From Zygnema cylindricum (Eukaryota > Streptophyta > Zygnematophyceae > Zygnematales > Zygnemataceae): a DNA stretch of 42,905 nt. The stretch lies in NCBI GenBank assembly GCA_037447655.1, contig JBBHKE010002575.1, positions 1 through 42,905 on the forward strand. Direction: 5' to 3'. Made by a program: the position numbers and the translations under genes. Every line of letters begins with the position of its first letter. The stretch's first letter is position 1. The notes below the pieces were generated by a model. That model was not told where the DNA came from and ran no database searches. It saw nothing but the letters and a program-made list of their open reading frames with translations. This document shows positions 1 through 10,146 of the stretch, in pieces.

Positions 1-301
1 AGTTTATCGTCACTATGACGTTCGCACTACGCGTTTTGTTAAAACGCAAATACATGATAATGGCCTGTATTAAATCATTATTTGTACTTTTTTACTTATA
101 AAAGTACAATTTTGCACGGTCGGACGTCGTCTGTACATCACACTATTTATAATGAACATATATTATAATTAAAAACGCTAATTAAACCTTACCTAAATTA
201 GAAAATGAAAAAATTAGAATCGATTACTCTATTTGATGTGATAGAGTCAAAATTTCGAGCGACCGAATTAGAGTAATTTACTCTAATTATAATTCGCGGT
301 G
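1..301. mobile_element. TIR-B element, right part, cut by window start
   Basis: The last 130 bases are almost the same as the right end of the complete copy at 14,048-14,663, including the run of ATTAGAGTAATTTACTCTAA and the terminal TTCGCGGTG. The element ends at 301 and is followed by TA, as in all other copies of this family. The left end lies outside the window. No coding sequence is visible. Confidence 0.75.
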
Positions 302-303
302 TA

Positions 304-1384
304 GTGATGTCGCGATAGTCTAATGCTATTGTTACACTTTACGTTTGACACGTGTACATCGGGCTGTGGAAAAAAATACGTAAATATTACAAAATTACGA
401 GTTCTGTAGGCTTTTGTACGATTTCCTGGGGATTGTGAAGTTTTCAAAATGATTTTTCTCACACAATGGTCGAGATCAGTTCGGAAGGGAGACATCGTAC
501 GGTCTTTAAAAGGATCGAGCTCGCGGTTTGGAATTTTAGGGTTTCGCCGTACGATTATGTACGAATTTCAAAATTACGAAACTTTAACGTTTTTCGTAAA
601 TTGTCAGCGAACAAAGGTTAGTGAGGAAATTAGGGTTTGAACTTTGAAATTTCCTACCTCCCATGGTAGTCCTCCTTTCACATCAGTTATTATATATGAA
701 TTACATAATAAGACAAAAACACTTCCTCCTTCCTCTCCTCTCCTCTCAAAAAGACGCGAGAGCGCAATCAAAATTTTCGTAATAGGTCAAGAGACCGGAG
801 ACGGAATGACATTACAGTACCGTACTGTACTTTTGGACAACTGTACTTTTTGACGACTGTTCTTTTGATAACTGTATTTTTCATAGTTGTTCAAAACGTA
901 TTTTACGCACGTTTCGAACTCGCGTACAATAAGTAGAAACTAGAGAGGTCGATTTGAAAAAATCGTAAAAAACATTAATGAATATTTTCCGTACACATCC
1001 GTACATTTTTTAAAAATTGAATTGAACATGTACCGCAGTTTGTACGCTTTCCGTTAAATGAGCGGTGAAAAACAATATGAAATAAATTAATATCACACCC
1101 CATGTATGTATTCAAGCATCTACATCAACTGGTCAAGGACGAGTAAAACGATTTGTAATAAACGACGTACATAAACGCAGGCTCAATCCTGCAAAACGTA
1201 TTTTTATTATGATAAAATTGCCTGTCCTTCACAGAAAGGCAGCCATGGCCTTCTCTCTTTACCTCTCCGAGAGCATGCAACTTCAAAAAAACAAAGTTCA
1301 GGCCATACGCAGATTCCATTTTTCAATCTTCAACATTGCACGATGTAACACATTGATAAAAAAACAAAAGCAAAAATGCAACAA
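304..1384. other. AT-rich intergenic DNA, no gene seen
   Basis: Only short open frames of 60-70 codons without recognisable content are present. The text is rich in GTAC and in runs of A and T, like the decayed transposon sequence elsewhere in the window, but no TIR ends were recognised. Confidence 0.5.
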
Positions 1385-1386
1385 AC

Positions 1387-1662
1387 CATAGTTCATAAGT
1401 AGGCGTTTTTATGGTAGGCCTTTGGTCGGCGCCTTTATCGTAAGTTGTGTTATGGGCTTTTCATGTGATCTTCTTAGATCGCTTCTTTGATCAGCGACCG
1501 TCCGATCGTTCAAATCTGACGGTGTAAACAATTTTTTTTGGTCCGAAGGTTTTAATTGGTCTGAATAGGTCTGAACACAATATGGGTCTTAAGGTAATAT
1601 TGTGTGTTTTACATACAATAGGCATATTGTATGGGCCTACTTTCACTTACTTTTTAACTACG
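1387..1662 (+). mobile_element. hAT-like MITE, family A, copy 1
   Basis: The ends are CATAGTTCATAAGTAGGCG and the inverted form ending TTTTTAACTACG. The interior holds the family words GGTCTTAAGG, CATACAATAGGCATATTGTA and GATCAGCGACCGTCCGATCG. A clean target duplication is not visible here (CAACAAAC against GTCACAAG), so the copy is old or altered at the ends. It is non-coding. Confidence 0.8.
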
Positions 1663-2142
1663 GTCACAAGTTAAGAAACCGTGAAAGGTGGAACAGAGGT
1701 TTTACTCCGCTGTCGGGACTATAAAAGTTACGCATCCCGTGAGTTATGTCCGGTCCAGGAAAGTCTTCTTTCCATATTGTGTGTTCTGTAGAGCAGTCAG
1801 CCCCGGAAAATCCGCCGCCAAATGTGGATGAAGAAATTTTAGCGACGATGACGTGGACATATCTGTTTCAAAATTAAAGTAGGTCACGTGACTAAGTTTG
1901 GTGATTTACTGTGTTCTTTAACAAACTGCGTAATGGAACACTCTTTGTGATATTTTGTACTAACGACGAAACGCTCTTAATGTGTTTGGGATTGGGCAAT
2001 TCAACTTATTTGATTTGAAATGAGTGACAATAGAAGGGGGGATTTGTCGGATGCTGACATTTAGAGTACACATCATAGCGTTAAACCGTTGAAGTAAAAA
2101 TTGTTGTTACGACGCCGCCGAACCCTCTATGAAGCCTGTTAC

Positions 2143-2178
2143 TACAACGCGAATCGTAATTAGAGTAATGAAAAAATT
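2143..2178 (+). repeat. TIR-B left-end fragment
   Basis: Thirty-four bases after a TA match the left end of the TIR-B element at 14,048 (CGCGAATCGTAATTAG followed by AGTAATGAAAAAATT). No partner end was found nearby, so this is a solitary or truncated terminus. Confidence 0.55.
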
Positions 2179-2629
2179 GCCTGTACGAACCAATCACAAA
2201 ACTGTATAGTACTAGAAAGTACTACTGCCGATGTACTTTCTGTACGGCCTCTGTACGACAAGGCCATTAAGTGGACGCGTGTCCACTTTCCACTCGTCCG
2301 TACGTTCCTCGGAATTCCCGCGACCGAATGATGTCTTCCCACGTGGCGCCAAGTCATGCCACGTAACTAAATGCCAAAATGACCACTCCGGGATTTCGGC
2401 GATGATGTGCGCCGTTGGATTATATGCGAAACGTAATCTTGGCCGGAATAAATACTTGCGCGATATTTGTTCCGATGTAGAAATAAAATGCGTGGTATCT
2501 GTTTTGAATTAGCGTCGTACGACGTACTTTATAAAACTGTATATATGTACGCCGTAAACAGTTTTAGTTAAATGAACTTTATCCTTTCGAACTAAATATA
2601 TATCTATCACATACCATAGCACTTAGCAT

Positions 2630-2855
2630 TGGTCCTAGTCTATTAGGATAAAGCTGACGGCTACCGGTCAACTTGACGAACCGCAGGTACCGGGATCAAA
2701 TCTCTGGTCCGTCAAGTATATTTTTAGTAACCTACTAAAAATAGTTGTCTGTTGAACTAAGGCAGCCATGGATCAACCTCTCTCTCTCTTTCCTTCAGTG
2801 ACTACAACAAGTATGGGGGCTAGAGAGCGGAGGTGGAGGCAGGCTGTCCGTCCTT
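2630..2855 (+). repeat. SINE-like dispersed repeat, copy 1
   Basis: This shares an ordered set of motifs with the inverted copies at 40,509-41,310: GGCTACCGG, then CAGGTACCGGGATCAAATC, then CTACTAAAAATA, then GGCAGCCATGG, then CAGTGACTACAACAAG. The GATCAAATC at 2,694-2,702 resembles a tRNA-type B box (GWTCRANNC), which suggests a pol III-derived SINE. No clear A box was recognised. The SINE label is inference; the shared repeat is seen directly. Confidence 0.5.
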
Positions 2856-3173
2856 TTCTTTTCCTTTTATAAAAACACATTTAAACCTAGAAAATACTCT
2901 AGAAATCTATAAATTTCAACTACATGTTACATACTCATATGTTGACGTAGTAGTTGAGACGGACTTTAGGGTAACATTCCATTAGGTGGTCCTAATAAAT
3001 GTGCGCACAAGTCCACTGACAGCGTTTACTAGAAGTCCGCTCCATTTTGTCGGGCCCTTAACAAACCTTACTCAATTATGATTGGCGCCACATTCGTTAC
3101 AGTCCAGATTCTGAAAATCTTAGAGAAATCTACAAACAAAAGTCACAATGAAATATCAGTATAACCGGAGGTA

Positions 3174-3372
3174 CACCGTGAATCGTTATTAGCCTTATGT
3201 ACGCTATATCAGCACCCCAAAATTTTGACATTGATACCTTAAATAAAATAAATTACACTATTTAAGAACGTGGACCATAATATGTCACGTCTCCTGGCAC
3301 TAAATTAAAATGAATGACGCTAATTTTTTCTTTACACTAATAATTTATATACGCTAATAACGATTCAAGGTG
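3174..3372. mobile_element. TIR-B MITE, short form
   Basis: It starts CACCGTGAATCGTTATTAG and ends CTAATAACGATTCAAGGTG, flanked by TA on both sides. At 199 bp it is a short non-coding derivative of the family also seen at 8,024, 14,048, 28,635 and 37,751. Confidence 0.75.
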
Positions 3373-3514
3373 TAGTTAATGATTCGTACGTAAAGTTTAC
3401 AGCCATAATTTGATATTGAAAATGGAAATTAAAATTTTGAAACGGAATGGCAAAAAGACGTGGCAAACTTTGAAGGTCGCGGCAAAATTTGAATGTCACT
3501 GGATGTCAGACGGA

Positions 3515-3568
3515 GCGTGCGAAGATATTTTCGGCTGACTTGCGTGCGAAGATATTTCCGACTGACCT
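3515..3568 (+). repeat. 27-bp tandem duplication
   Basis: GCGTGCGAAGATATTT occurs at 3,515 and again at 3,542, with similar continuations ending in a CTGAC motif. Two imperfect copies only; no gene is associated. Confidence 0.6.
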
Positions 3569-4074
3569 ACATCTCGCGTGTCAGGAGGCACATGGCATGT
3601 ACGACGTGTAGGCTTATGATCGCCTGTTCACAGTGGATACTTTTTTGCTTTTTCACGTGTGTCAATGGTACACGACCAGTGTGAAGCAGCTCTCCTAGCG
3701 AGTAAAGTTCTTTCACACTAGACGATGTGCGCGATTGCTTCGCGGATCTCAAAAAGTGAAATATCCAACAGTTAAGAATTATGCCTCCATCATTGGAGCA
3801 TCCCGGCAGCTTTCCAGTAACGATGTTTCGTCTACAAAAAAAAGGTACGTCTTTGTATGGCTCTGTACAAAAACGTAGGGCACCTAGTAACGAACCCCAC
3901 TTAACTCATGCAAGAATATTACCCTAAACAAATTGCATGAGTTCAAATTTCCAAGGTGTCGTTCAATGGGTTACCGATCTACCTCCGTAATCACATACAT
4001 GATCTCCGTGGTTGTGGACCTTAGTTTGTATAGGGATAGTCCAATCTAGTTTTTTATTTTATTTTGTCGGCGGT

Positions 4075-5044
4075 CTAAGGGTAATTTCGCATGTACTAAA
4101 GTTACAGTTATTTTTTTTCGTTTTCCTCAATAACTTACAAAAAAAAAAAAATCCGCAGCCGTACCAAAATATTGAAATTACCATCTGCAAGTTGCGTGAC
4201 CTTTAAACTTTATATGTACTGGAGTTTGTCGTCTAGCGCATTGCGGTTTGTCGTTTATCGTGTTTCGACCCACTTTCGCGACCTTCCAGCTCATCTTCAA
4301 ACTTTATATAGAATCACCTTGCGAGGTGATTTTAAATAAAGTTCCATGGGGTGAGCGAATAGGCAGATGTTGTCGCACGTGTCAAAGTTTTTCACAGTTT
4401 TTGTGAGCGGAGTACCAACAAAAAAATACCCACTACATGTTTCCAACCTGTGCGTGACTTTTTTCCGTGCGCTTTTTTCCGTACAGGGGTCGTTGAGGGG
4501 GTCTCGACCAACGGACGCCATTTCACAAAAGCGAAGTCTGTGAAAGCGCCTCTCTCTCTCTCCCTCTCCCACTACCGCAACTATCTCACAATTATTGCAA
4601 TGAAAAACGTCAATAATGGTATAAAATGAAATATCTCTAAAAACAATTTCTTTTTACTATATGTGGGCGTATTTTGATGGCAAGTAGAGTGAGAAAAGAC
4701 TAAAAATCAAAATCGGGAAACCATGGCGGAAAGTTATATAGTTTGTGACGTTGACGCTGTCATAATTTGAGCGTGACGTCGAAACGTCATAAACCCTAAA
4801 CATGTACAATGTCACAAGTAGCTAGATGTCTACAACCATTGCTATTTTGTAAATGTCAGCAATTGTCGCGAGTTTTATAGTCGTCTACAACTGTCACAAA
4901 TGACACCCACGTCTACATCCGTCACAATCTAAAGTAAAGATGTCATTTCTTTATATACAAATGCTCTAAACGTAGTACGGAAAATCTTCGCTAAAAACAA
5001 AGTTACAAGACTAAAGTTTCAGTTACATGCAAAAGTACCCTAAG
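4075..5044. mobile_element. TTAGGG-TIR element A with central hairpin
   Basis: The left end CTAAGGGTAATTTCGCATGT pairs with the right end, whose reverse complement is CTTAGGGTACTTTTGCATGT. The interior is homologous, in opposite orientation, to the element ending near 39,785. Shared words include TTCAAACTT, GACCCACTT and, on the minus strand, GAAATGGCGTCCGTTGGTCG. A hairpin AATCACCTTGCGAGGTGATT lies at 4,312-4,331. The longest open frames are under 100 codons and not recognisable. It is a non-autonomous DNA transposon by structure; the superfamily is unassigned. Confidence 0.7.
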
Positions 5045-5380
5045 CATAGTTCAACGGTAGGTGAAAGTAGGCTCGTACAATATGCCTATTGTATGCAAAA
5101 CATACAATATGACCTTAAGACCCATATCGTATTCGGACCTATTCGGACCAATTAAAACATTCGGACCAAAAATTGGACCAATTAAAACATTTGGACAAAA
5201 AATTGGACCAATTAAAACATTCAGACCAGAAAATTTTATTCACACCGTCAGATTCGGACGATCGGACGGTCGCTGATCAAATTAGCGATCTAAGAATATC
5301 ACATGAAAAGCCCATAACACAACTTACGATAAAGGGGCCCACCAAAGGCCTACCATAAAAACGCCTACTTTTGTACTATG
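5045..5380 (-). mobile_element. hAT-like MITE, family A, copy 2, with 8-bp TSD
   Basis: Inverted copy of family A. It is flanked by perfect 8-bp direct repeats ACCCTAAG at 5,037-5,044 and 5,381-5,388. It inserted into the very end of TTAGGG element A, so the duplication repeats that element's terminal bases. Internally a 30-bp unit beginning GGACCAATTAAAACAT is repeated three times from 5,145. Eight-base duplications and CA..TG ends are typical of the hAT superfamily. Confidence 0.85.
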
Positions 5381-5388
5381 ACCCTAAG

Positions 5389-5580
5389 TCTGTTGTTGTT
5401 TTGTTTTGGTTCTTTGCTCTTGCTAGTATTGCTCTGTTTCGTTTCAGTTTTTAGGCGTAGATTACTTTCTTGTGACTCTTGTAGTCTCCAAATGTTTTTT
5501 TGCAGTTTTATACTTTTTGTACTCAGATGGTTTTGCCATCGCAATTTCTGCAATAAGGACTTTCCTCGTTAGGAAAAACG
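5389..5580 (+). repeat. T-rich dispersed repeat, copy 1
   Basis: A T-rich stretch contains CTCTTGTAGTCTCCAAATGT and then GATGGTTTTGCCATC followed by TGCAATAAGG. The same order of motifs occurs at 8,340-8,580, more weakly in a DHAR intron, and inverted at 28,315-28,500. The GATGG..CCATC palindrome is the most conserved feature. The family is unknown to me. Confidence 0.55.
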
Positions 5581-6452
5581 TCGGAGAAACATTAGAAAAT
5601 ATTTGTGCACGAGCGAAATGTGCGAAAAGCGGAGGCGCGTGTAGGTTTGGACAACAGACATTATAAAGTGCAAGACCGACATTATTTGCGTACACCTCGT
5701 CGCCACGTATGCATGCAAAACTTCCTAGAATTTTCTATAAGATTTTGACGATATCTAAGGAAAAGTTGTCAGTGCCAAAAATTTCGAAGCAAAGGAGAAT
5801 CAAGGAACCACGCCATTGATTGAGCCGCGAAAACAAAACGGCTTTTCGGCAGCCGCTGTGCAAATTTGAGTTGTCTTCACGCGACTCGGAAATATTTTTT
5901 TAAGTTTCCCAACACGTGGCGTGTGGGACCGCATTCCGATGTTTTGAAAGGTGGACCGCGTATGCGCATGTTTCAGAAATCTACATTGTTGATTTAGCAA
6001 TCTAAGGTATCGACGGTCACAAAAACGTTTGTGACAGGGTATATACGCTTCAACGTGGAAAACGTTTTACAGCCGTCTGACTGTACGGACCAGACGACAT
6101 TTCTGCTGAAGTGCGGATGTGTTGACGTAATCAAACGCAGCTGGTACGTTTTTTTTCCTCGTTGCGGGGAATCGGAACCGGGAGGTAAGACCTTGACCGT
6201 CCATTCATCCAGATTACACGGTACGGACAATTTAAAACGTTGGTTAGCATAAAACCCTAATTAATGGAGTTCGTGACTTTATGCTCCCGTTTTGGCGAAG
6301 CGTCAGCAAATCTGATCCCTGATTCGGAGTATCTGAGATACGGTGGATCACAAAACCAGAACTAGAGTCAAACCCCGTGACGCACCGGATTGTTTGTTCA
6401 GCATCGTACAAGTAGAACAACAAATAAGAAGAAAAAAAAAACAATGGGGAAT
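5581..6452. other. Intergenic, no gene or element recognised
   Basis: Several overlapping open frames of 60-80 codons occur on both strands, but none has a recognisable domain or splice structure. No TIR pair was found. Confidence 0.4.
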
Positions 6453-6460
6453 GTTAAAAC

Positions 6461-6931
6461 TACTGTTGTGTATAGGTAAAAAAATTATCGCGATAACACC
6501 GATACCGATAGATATCTGTTATCGAACGGTCAGAGTTACCGACATATTTGTACTTTATGTACTTTCTGTCTGGATTAGACGTGGCAGGTTTCCAGTGGAT
6601 CCCAAGGAAGAATGGGACAAAGCCATGGCGTCGAGTGTGAAAGGTACATCGTTTTAATTGGAGCCGTACTAAAGCCGTACATATCTTATTCCGGCTACTA
6701 TACTTTCGGCTTGTACAAATGATCTGATTGGTAGGCACCTTAGTAGATAGGGGGTTGTGAGTAGGGCGCGTCAGGGGAATAAAACGTACAGTTGATTGAA
6801 CTTGCCGTACGTTTATCTGTACGGTCCGTACATATATATATCGATATATCTGTATCGATATATCGATTATCGGCTTCAAGAAAAAAGGCCCTTATCGGTA
6901 ATCGGCAAATCCTTACCGATACACAACACTA
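6461..6931. mobile_element. hAT-like element, family C, with 8-bp TSD
   Basis: It begins TACTGTTGTGTATAGGTAAA and ends with the inverted form TTACCGATACACAACACTA. Perfect 8-bp direct repeats GTTAAAAC flank it at 6,453-6,460 and 6,932-6,939. The interior is rich in CGATATATCG-type palindromes. The 8-bp duplication and TA-NTG ends fit hAT. No transposase is present. Confidence 0.85.
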
Positions 6932-6939
6932 GTTAAAAC

Positions 6940-7303
6940 CATAGTTCAAAAGTAGGCGCTTCTATTGTAGGCCTTTTGTAGGCGCCGTTATTGTAAGTTT
7001 TGTTACGGGCTTTTCATGTGATCTTCTTAAATCGTTACTTTCATCAACGACCGTCAGATCGTCCGAATCTGACGGTTTAAATAAAAAGTTGCTCAAAACT
7101 CACAGAAAAATATTTTTTTGTCCGATTTTTTTTTCAAATTTAGACATGACGTTTAATTCTCTATCGATCCATGTGCAACTCAACCCTGTTACTATTTTAT
7201 TTCATTTTGCGGCCAATACAATATGGGTCTTAAGGCCATATTGTATGTTTTGCATACAATAGGCATATTGTATGGGCGTACGGTCACCTACTTTTGAACT
7301 ATG
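6940..7303 (+). mobile_element. hAT-like MITE, family A, copy 3
   Basis: It starts CATAGTTCAAAAGTAGGCG directly after the target duplication of the preceding element and ends CCTACTTTTGAACTATG. Its own flanks (GTTAAAAC and CTTTGAAC) differ at three of eight positions, so a duplication is not clear here. Confidence 0.8.
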
Positions 7304-7437
7304 CTTTGAACCCGCACTAAATTCCCCTCGTTGTCTCGACTTCTTGACAATACCATAGTATTAAGGGGCCTTGTTGAACGACACCAACTTAAACACGGCG
7401 TACATTTAACAACGCACGCACACGCTATCCTAACACC

Positions 7438-7618
7438 TAGTGTTGGGTATCGAGGACCTTTTGCCGATATTCGATATATATCGAATTGCAAGTACCCGAT
7501 AATCGATGTATCGCTTCGATATATCGAAAACCAAATCATCGCGATTTATTGGCGATATATCGTATCGCCGATATATCGAACCAAACAAAAAAAAATGAAA
7601 ATTTTCATTTTTTTTTTC

Positions 7619-7658
<40 letters not shown>

Positions 7659-7847
7659 TGCGCGCTCAGTGGGGGTATCCGTACGATTTTCCGTACTATG
7701 ACTGTACGGACACCCATATTTTGCGCTATATATCGCGATAATTTATGTTGGTCCCGGTACGATATATCGAGGAATCTGCTCGATCGATATTCGATATATC
7801 GAATATCGAAATTATCGCGATATGAATTTACCCGATACCCAACACTA
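7438..7847. mobile_element. hAT-like element, family C, with poly-C core and TSD
   Basis: The ends are TAGTGTTGGGTATCG and CGATACCCAACACTA. Perfect 8-bp duplications CTAACACC lie at 7,430-7,437 and 7,848-7,855. The interior combines CGATATATCG palindromes with an uninterrupted run of 38 C at 7,621-7,658. Open frames across it encode only polyproline or polyglycine and are not genes. Confidence 0.9.
7621..7658 (+). repeat. Homopolymer of 38 C
   Basis: A pure C run inside the family C element at 7,438-7,847. A second member of the family at the window end also has a C run and a long G run, so the homopolymer seems to belong to the element. Confidence 0.95.
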
Positions 7848-8023
7848 CTAACACCGATGCGGGCAAGGTAGAATGTGAACTACTATTAGTGTAGAACAAA
7901 AATGTTGCTATGCCTATCAGCCTATTTGCCCTATTTTGGGCTCAATGACCTAAATCTAGAAAAACATAAACATTGGTATAAATAACACTAATTTGGAGAC
8001 GCATTCCCTTAGTGTAACAACTA

Positions 8024-8231
8024 CACCGCGAATCGCTATTAGGGCTAATCACGCTAATTCGGCGCCCCTAAATCTTTACCCAAATTCTTAAATAGAGTGA
8101 TTACAAAAACCCTAAAAAATAAATTAGAGTGATTGATTTCCTTGAAAATCCCCAAATTCCCAATTAGCGTTAATCACACCAATTTTTCTTTAACACTAAA
8201 TATTTGTTAACGCTAATAGCGATTCCCGGTG
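8024..8231. mobile_element. TIR-B MITE, short form
   Basis: It starts CACCGCGAATCGCTATTAG and ends CTAATAGCGATTCCCGGTG, with TA on both sides. It is 208 bp, non-coding, and close in length and sequence to the copy at 3,174-3,372. Confidence 0.8.
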
Positions 8232-8339
8232 TACAGTACAGTATGATGTTCGCACGGTCGACGTCTGCACCTGTGAGAGCAAGTTTGCGCTATTTCCCCT
8301 CACCATTTTACTGGGGGTGTGGAATTTAGTTTGTTAGGG

Positions 8340-8580
8340 TTGTGGGGCATCATACAGAGTGGGTTTTTATTTTTTGTCTAGTCATCTTTGGTATTTTGTT
8401 TAGTCTTGCCAGCTAGCCCAGTTACCTTTGGTTTCCTCATTTGTTTGTTTTGTTTTGTTGTAGTAATTGTTGGCTCTTGTAGTCTTTAAATGTTATATTA
8501 CTTTTTTTTACCCCCATTGTACTTCGATGGTTTTTCCATCACACTTTTTGTAATAAAGCTTGTGATTTTACTGCGAAGCA
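8340..8580 (+). repeat. T-rich dispersed repeat, copy 2
   Basis: Contains TGTTTTGTTTTGTTGTAG, CTCTTGTAGTCTTTAAATGT and GATGGTTTTTCCATC followed by TTTTTGTAATAAAG. Same motif order as at 5,389-5,580 and, inverted, at 28,315-28,500. Confidence 0.6.
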
Positions 8581-8692
8581 AATGTGAGTGCGCTTGATCG
8601 TGTCAACGGGCACTCACTTTCTCGTTTCGATGCCGTTATTAGATGATTCTTTTTTCCTTTCTTACAAAATAACGAGCACATAACGTTTGGAC

Positions 8693-8968
8693 CATAGTTC
8701 AAAAGTAGGCGTTTTTATAGTAGGCCTTTGGTCGTCGCCTTTATCGTAAGTTGTGTTATGGGTTTTTCATGTGATCTTTTTAGATTGCTACTTTGATCAG
8801 CAACCGTCCGATCATTTGAATCTGACGGTGTAAATATATTTTTTTGGTCCGAATGTTTTAATTAGTCCGAATAGGTCCGAATACAATATGGGTCTTAAGG
8901 TCATATTGTATGTTTTGCATACAATAGGCATATTATATGGGCCTACTTTCACCTACTTTTGAACTATG
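8693..8968 (+). mobile_element. hAT-like MITE, family A, copy 4, with perfect TSD
   Basis: The cleanest copy of family A: 276 bp, CATAGTTCAAAAGTAGGCG at the left, CCTACTTTTGAACTATG at the right. Identical GTTTGGAC duplications lie at 8,685-8,692 and 8,969-8,976. This copy defines the family's true ends. Intact ends suggest it is relatively recent. Confidence 0.9.
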
Positions 8969-9324
8969 GTTTGGACAAGCATTTTCCGTACAATACAATT
9001 TATGTACCTCTTGAATCAGTGTAAAAGGCTAGTACTAATAACTTCTGTTTTACGTCGAAGAGTCGTCACATAGGTGAGCCCACTTATTATGATAAACTCT
9101 AAAATCGATTTACGGTGTAATTGTAGTAACACTGTTGAAATCATCTCAATATTGAAAAAATTCCCAAATTTGGAAACTTTTGTCGCCGATAATATTGAAT
9201 AGTTGAACTCTATATTTTTCGAAGAACTATTCAAACATATTGTCAAAAGAAAATTAAAAAGACAAATTTTGCTTTGGGTGTATGGCTGACTAAAAATGCC
9301 TTAATAACACAATGCTGATTGACG

Positions 9325-9465
<141 letters not shown>

Positions 9466-9469
9466 AAAC

Positions 9470-10140
9470 AAAACCTTATTTTTTTGTATGTTTGACGACT
9501 TCAAAACCTACAGAACCTGATCAAATTATAATTTTGAATTTTAAAATACAACATTCTTTCCCAATATGACAACAAAAGGCCATCTTGTCATTCGAACTAT
9601 AAAAACAACCATTGCGTTTGATTATCCAGATTGTCTTCATGCCAGCACCCAATTTAAACGCCCACAAAAGATAAATTTGAACAGAAAATGCTTAGATAGT
9701 GTAAAATATAAACTAAGCATTATAATACACACCCCATTCACTTTTCTGCTACAAAAAATTGAAGCTTGTTCACAACATCATCCCGTATTCACATGTTCAG
9801 GAGCAAAACCCACAAAAAAGAGCATCGTCGAAAATAGAACATGCATTTCTTTTTTCTTTTTCTTAGTTAAAAATAGACTAGTAAGTACAAAATTTCCAGT
9901 ATACAATTTGTTACTGGTCATTTACTGTTTAAGAACTTTGACACTCAAAATCAATTCCAAACTAGAATACATCTGTACAAAAGCAATGCATGTCTACATA
10001 TCTGACCAACCGCCTTTGTATGGTATATGTTGCATTCACATACTATAATACCTATCATACACGGTCAAATTCGAAATTAACAAGTCAAAAAAAAAATTGA
10101 AATAGAAAAACTCAAGCTGGTGGTGCTCAAACACTTGGGA
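9470..10140. other. 3' flank of the DHAR gene, no separate gene
   Basis: An open frame of 160 codons on the plus strand at 9,566-10,048 has no recognisable domain. It lies in AT-rich DNA just past the stop codon of the minus-strand DHAR gene. It probably contains part of that gene's 3' untranslated region. Confidence 0.4.
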
Positions 10141-10146
10141 AACTTT

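Noticed and set aside
2640-2710. A tRNA gene
   Set aside because: Only a B-box-like GATCAAATC is visible. No cloverleaf with matching acceptor and anticodon stems could be drawn.
9566-10048. 160-codon plus-strand frame
   Set aside because: No recognisable domain, AT-driven composition, and placed in the 3' flank of DHAR. Kept only as a note.
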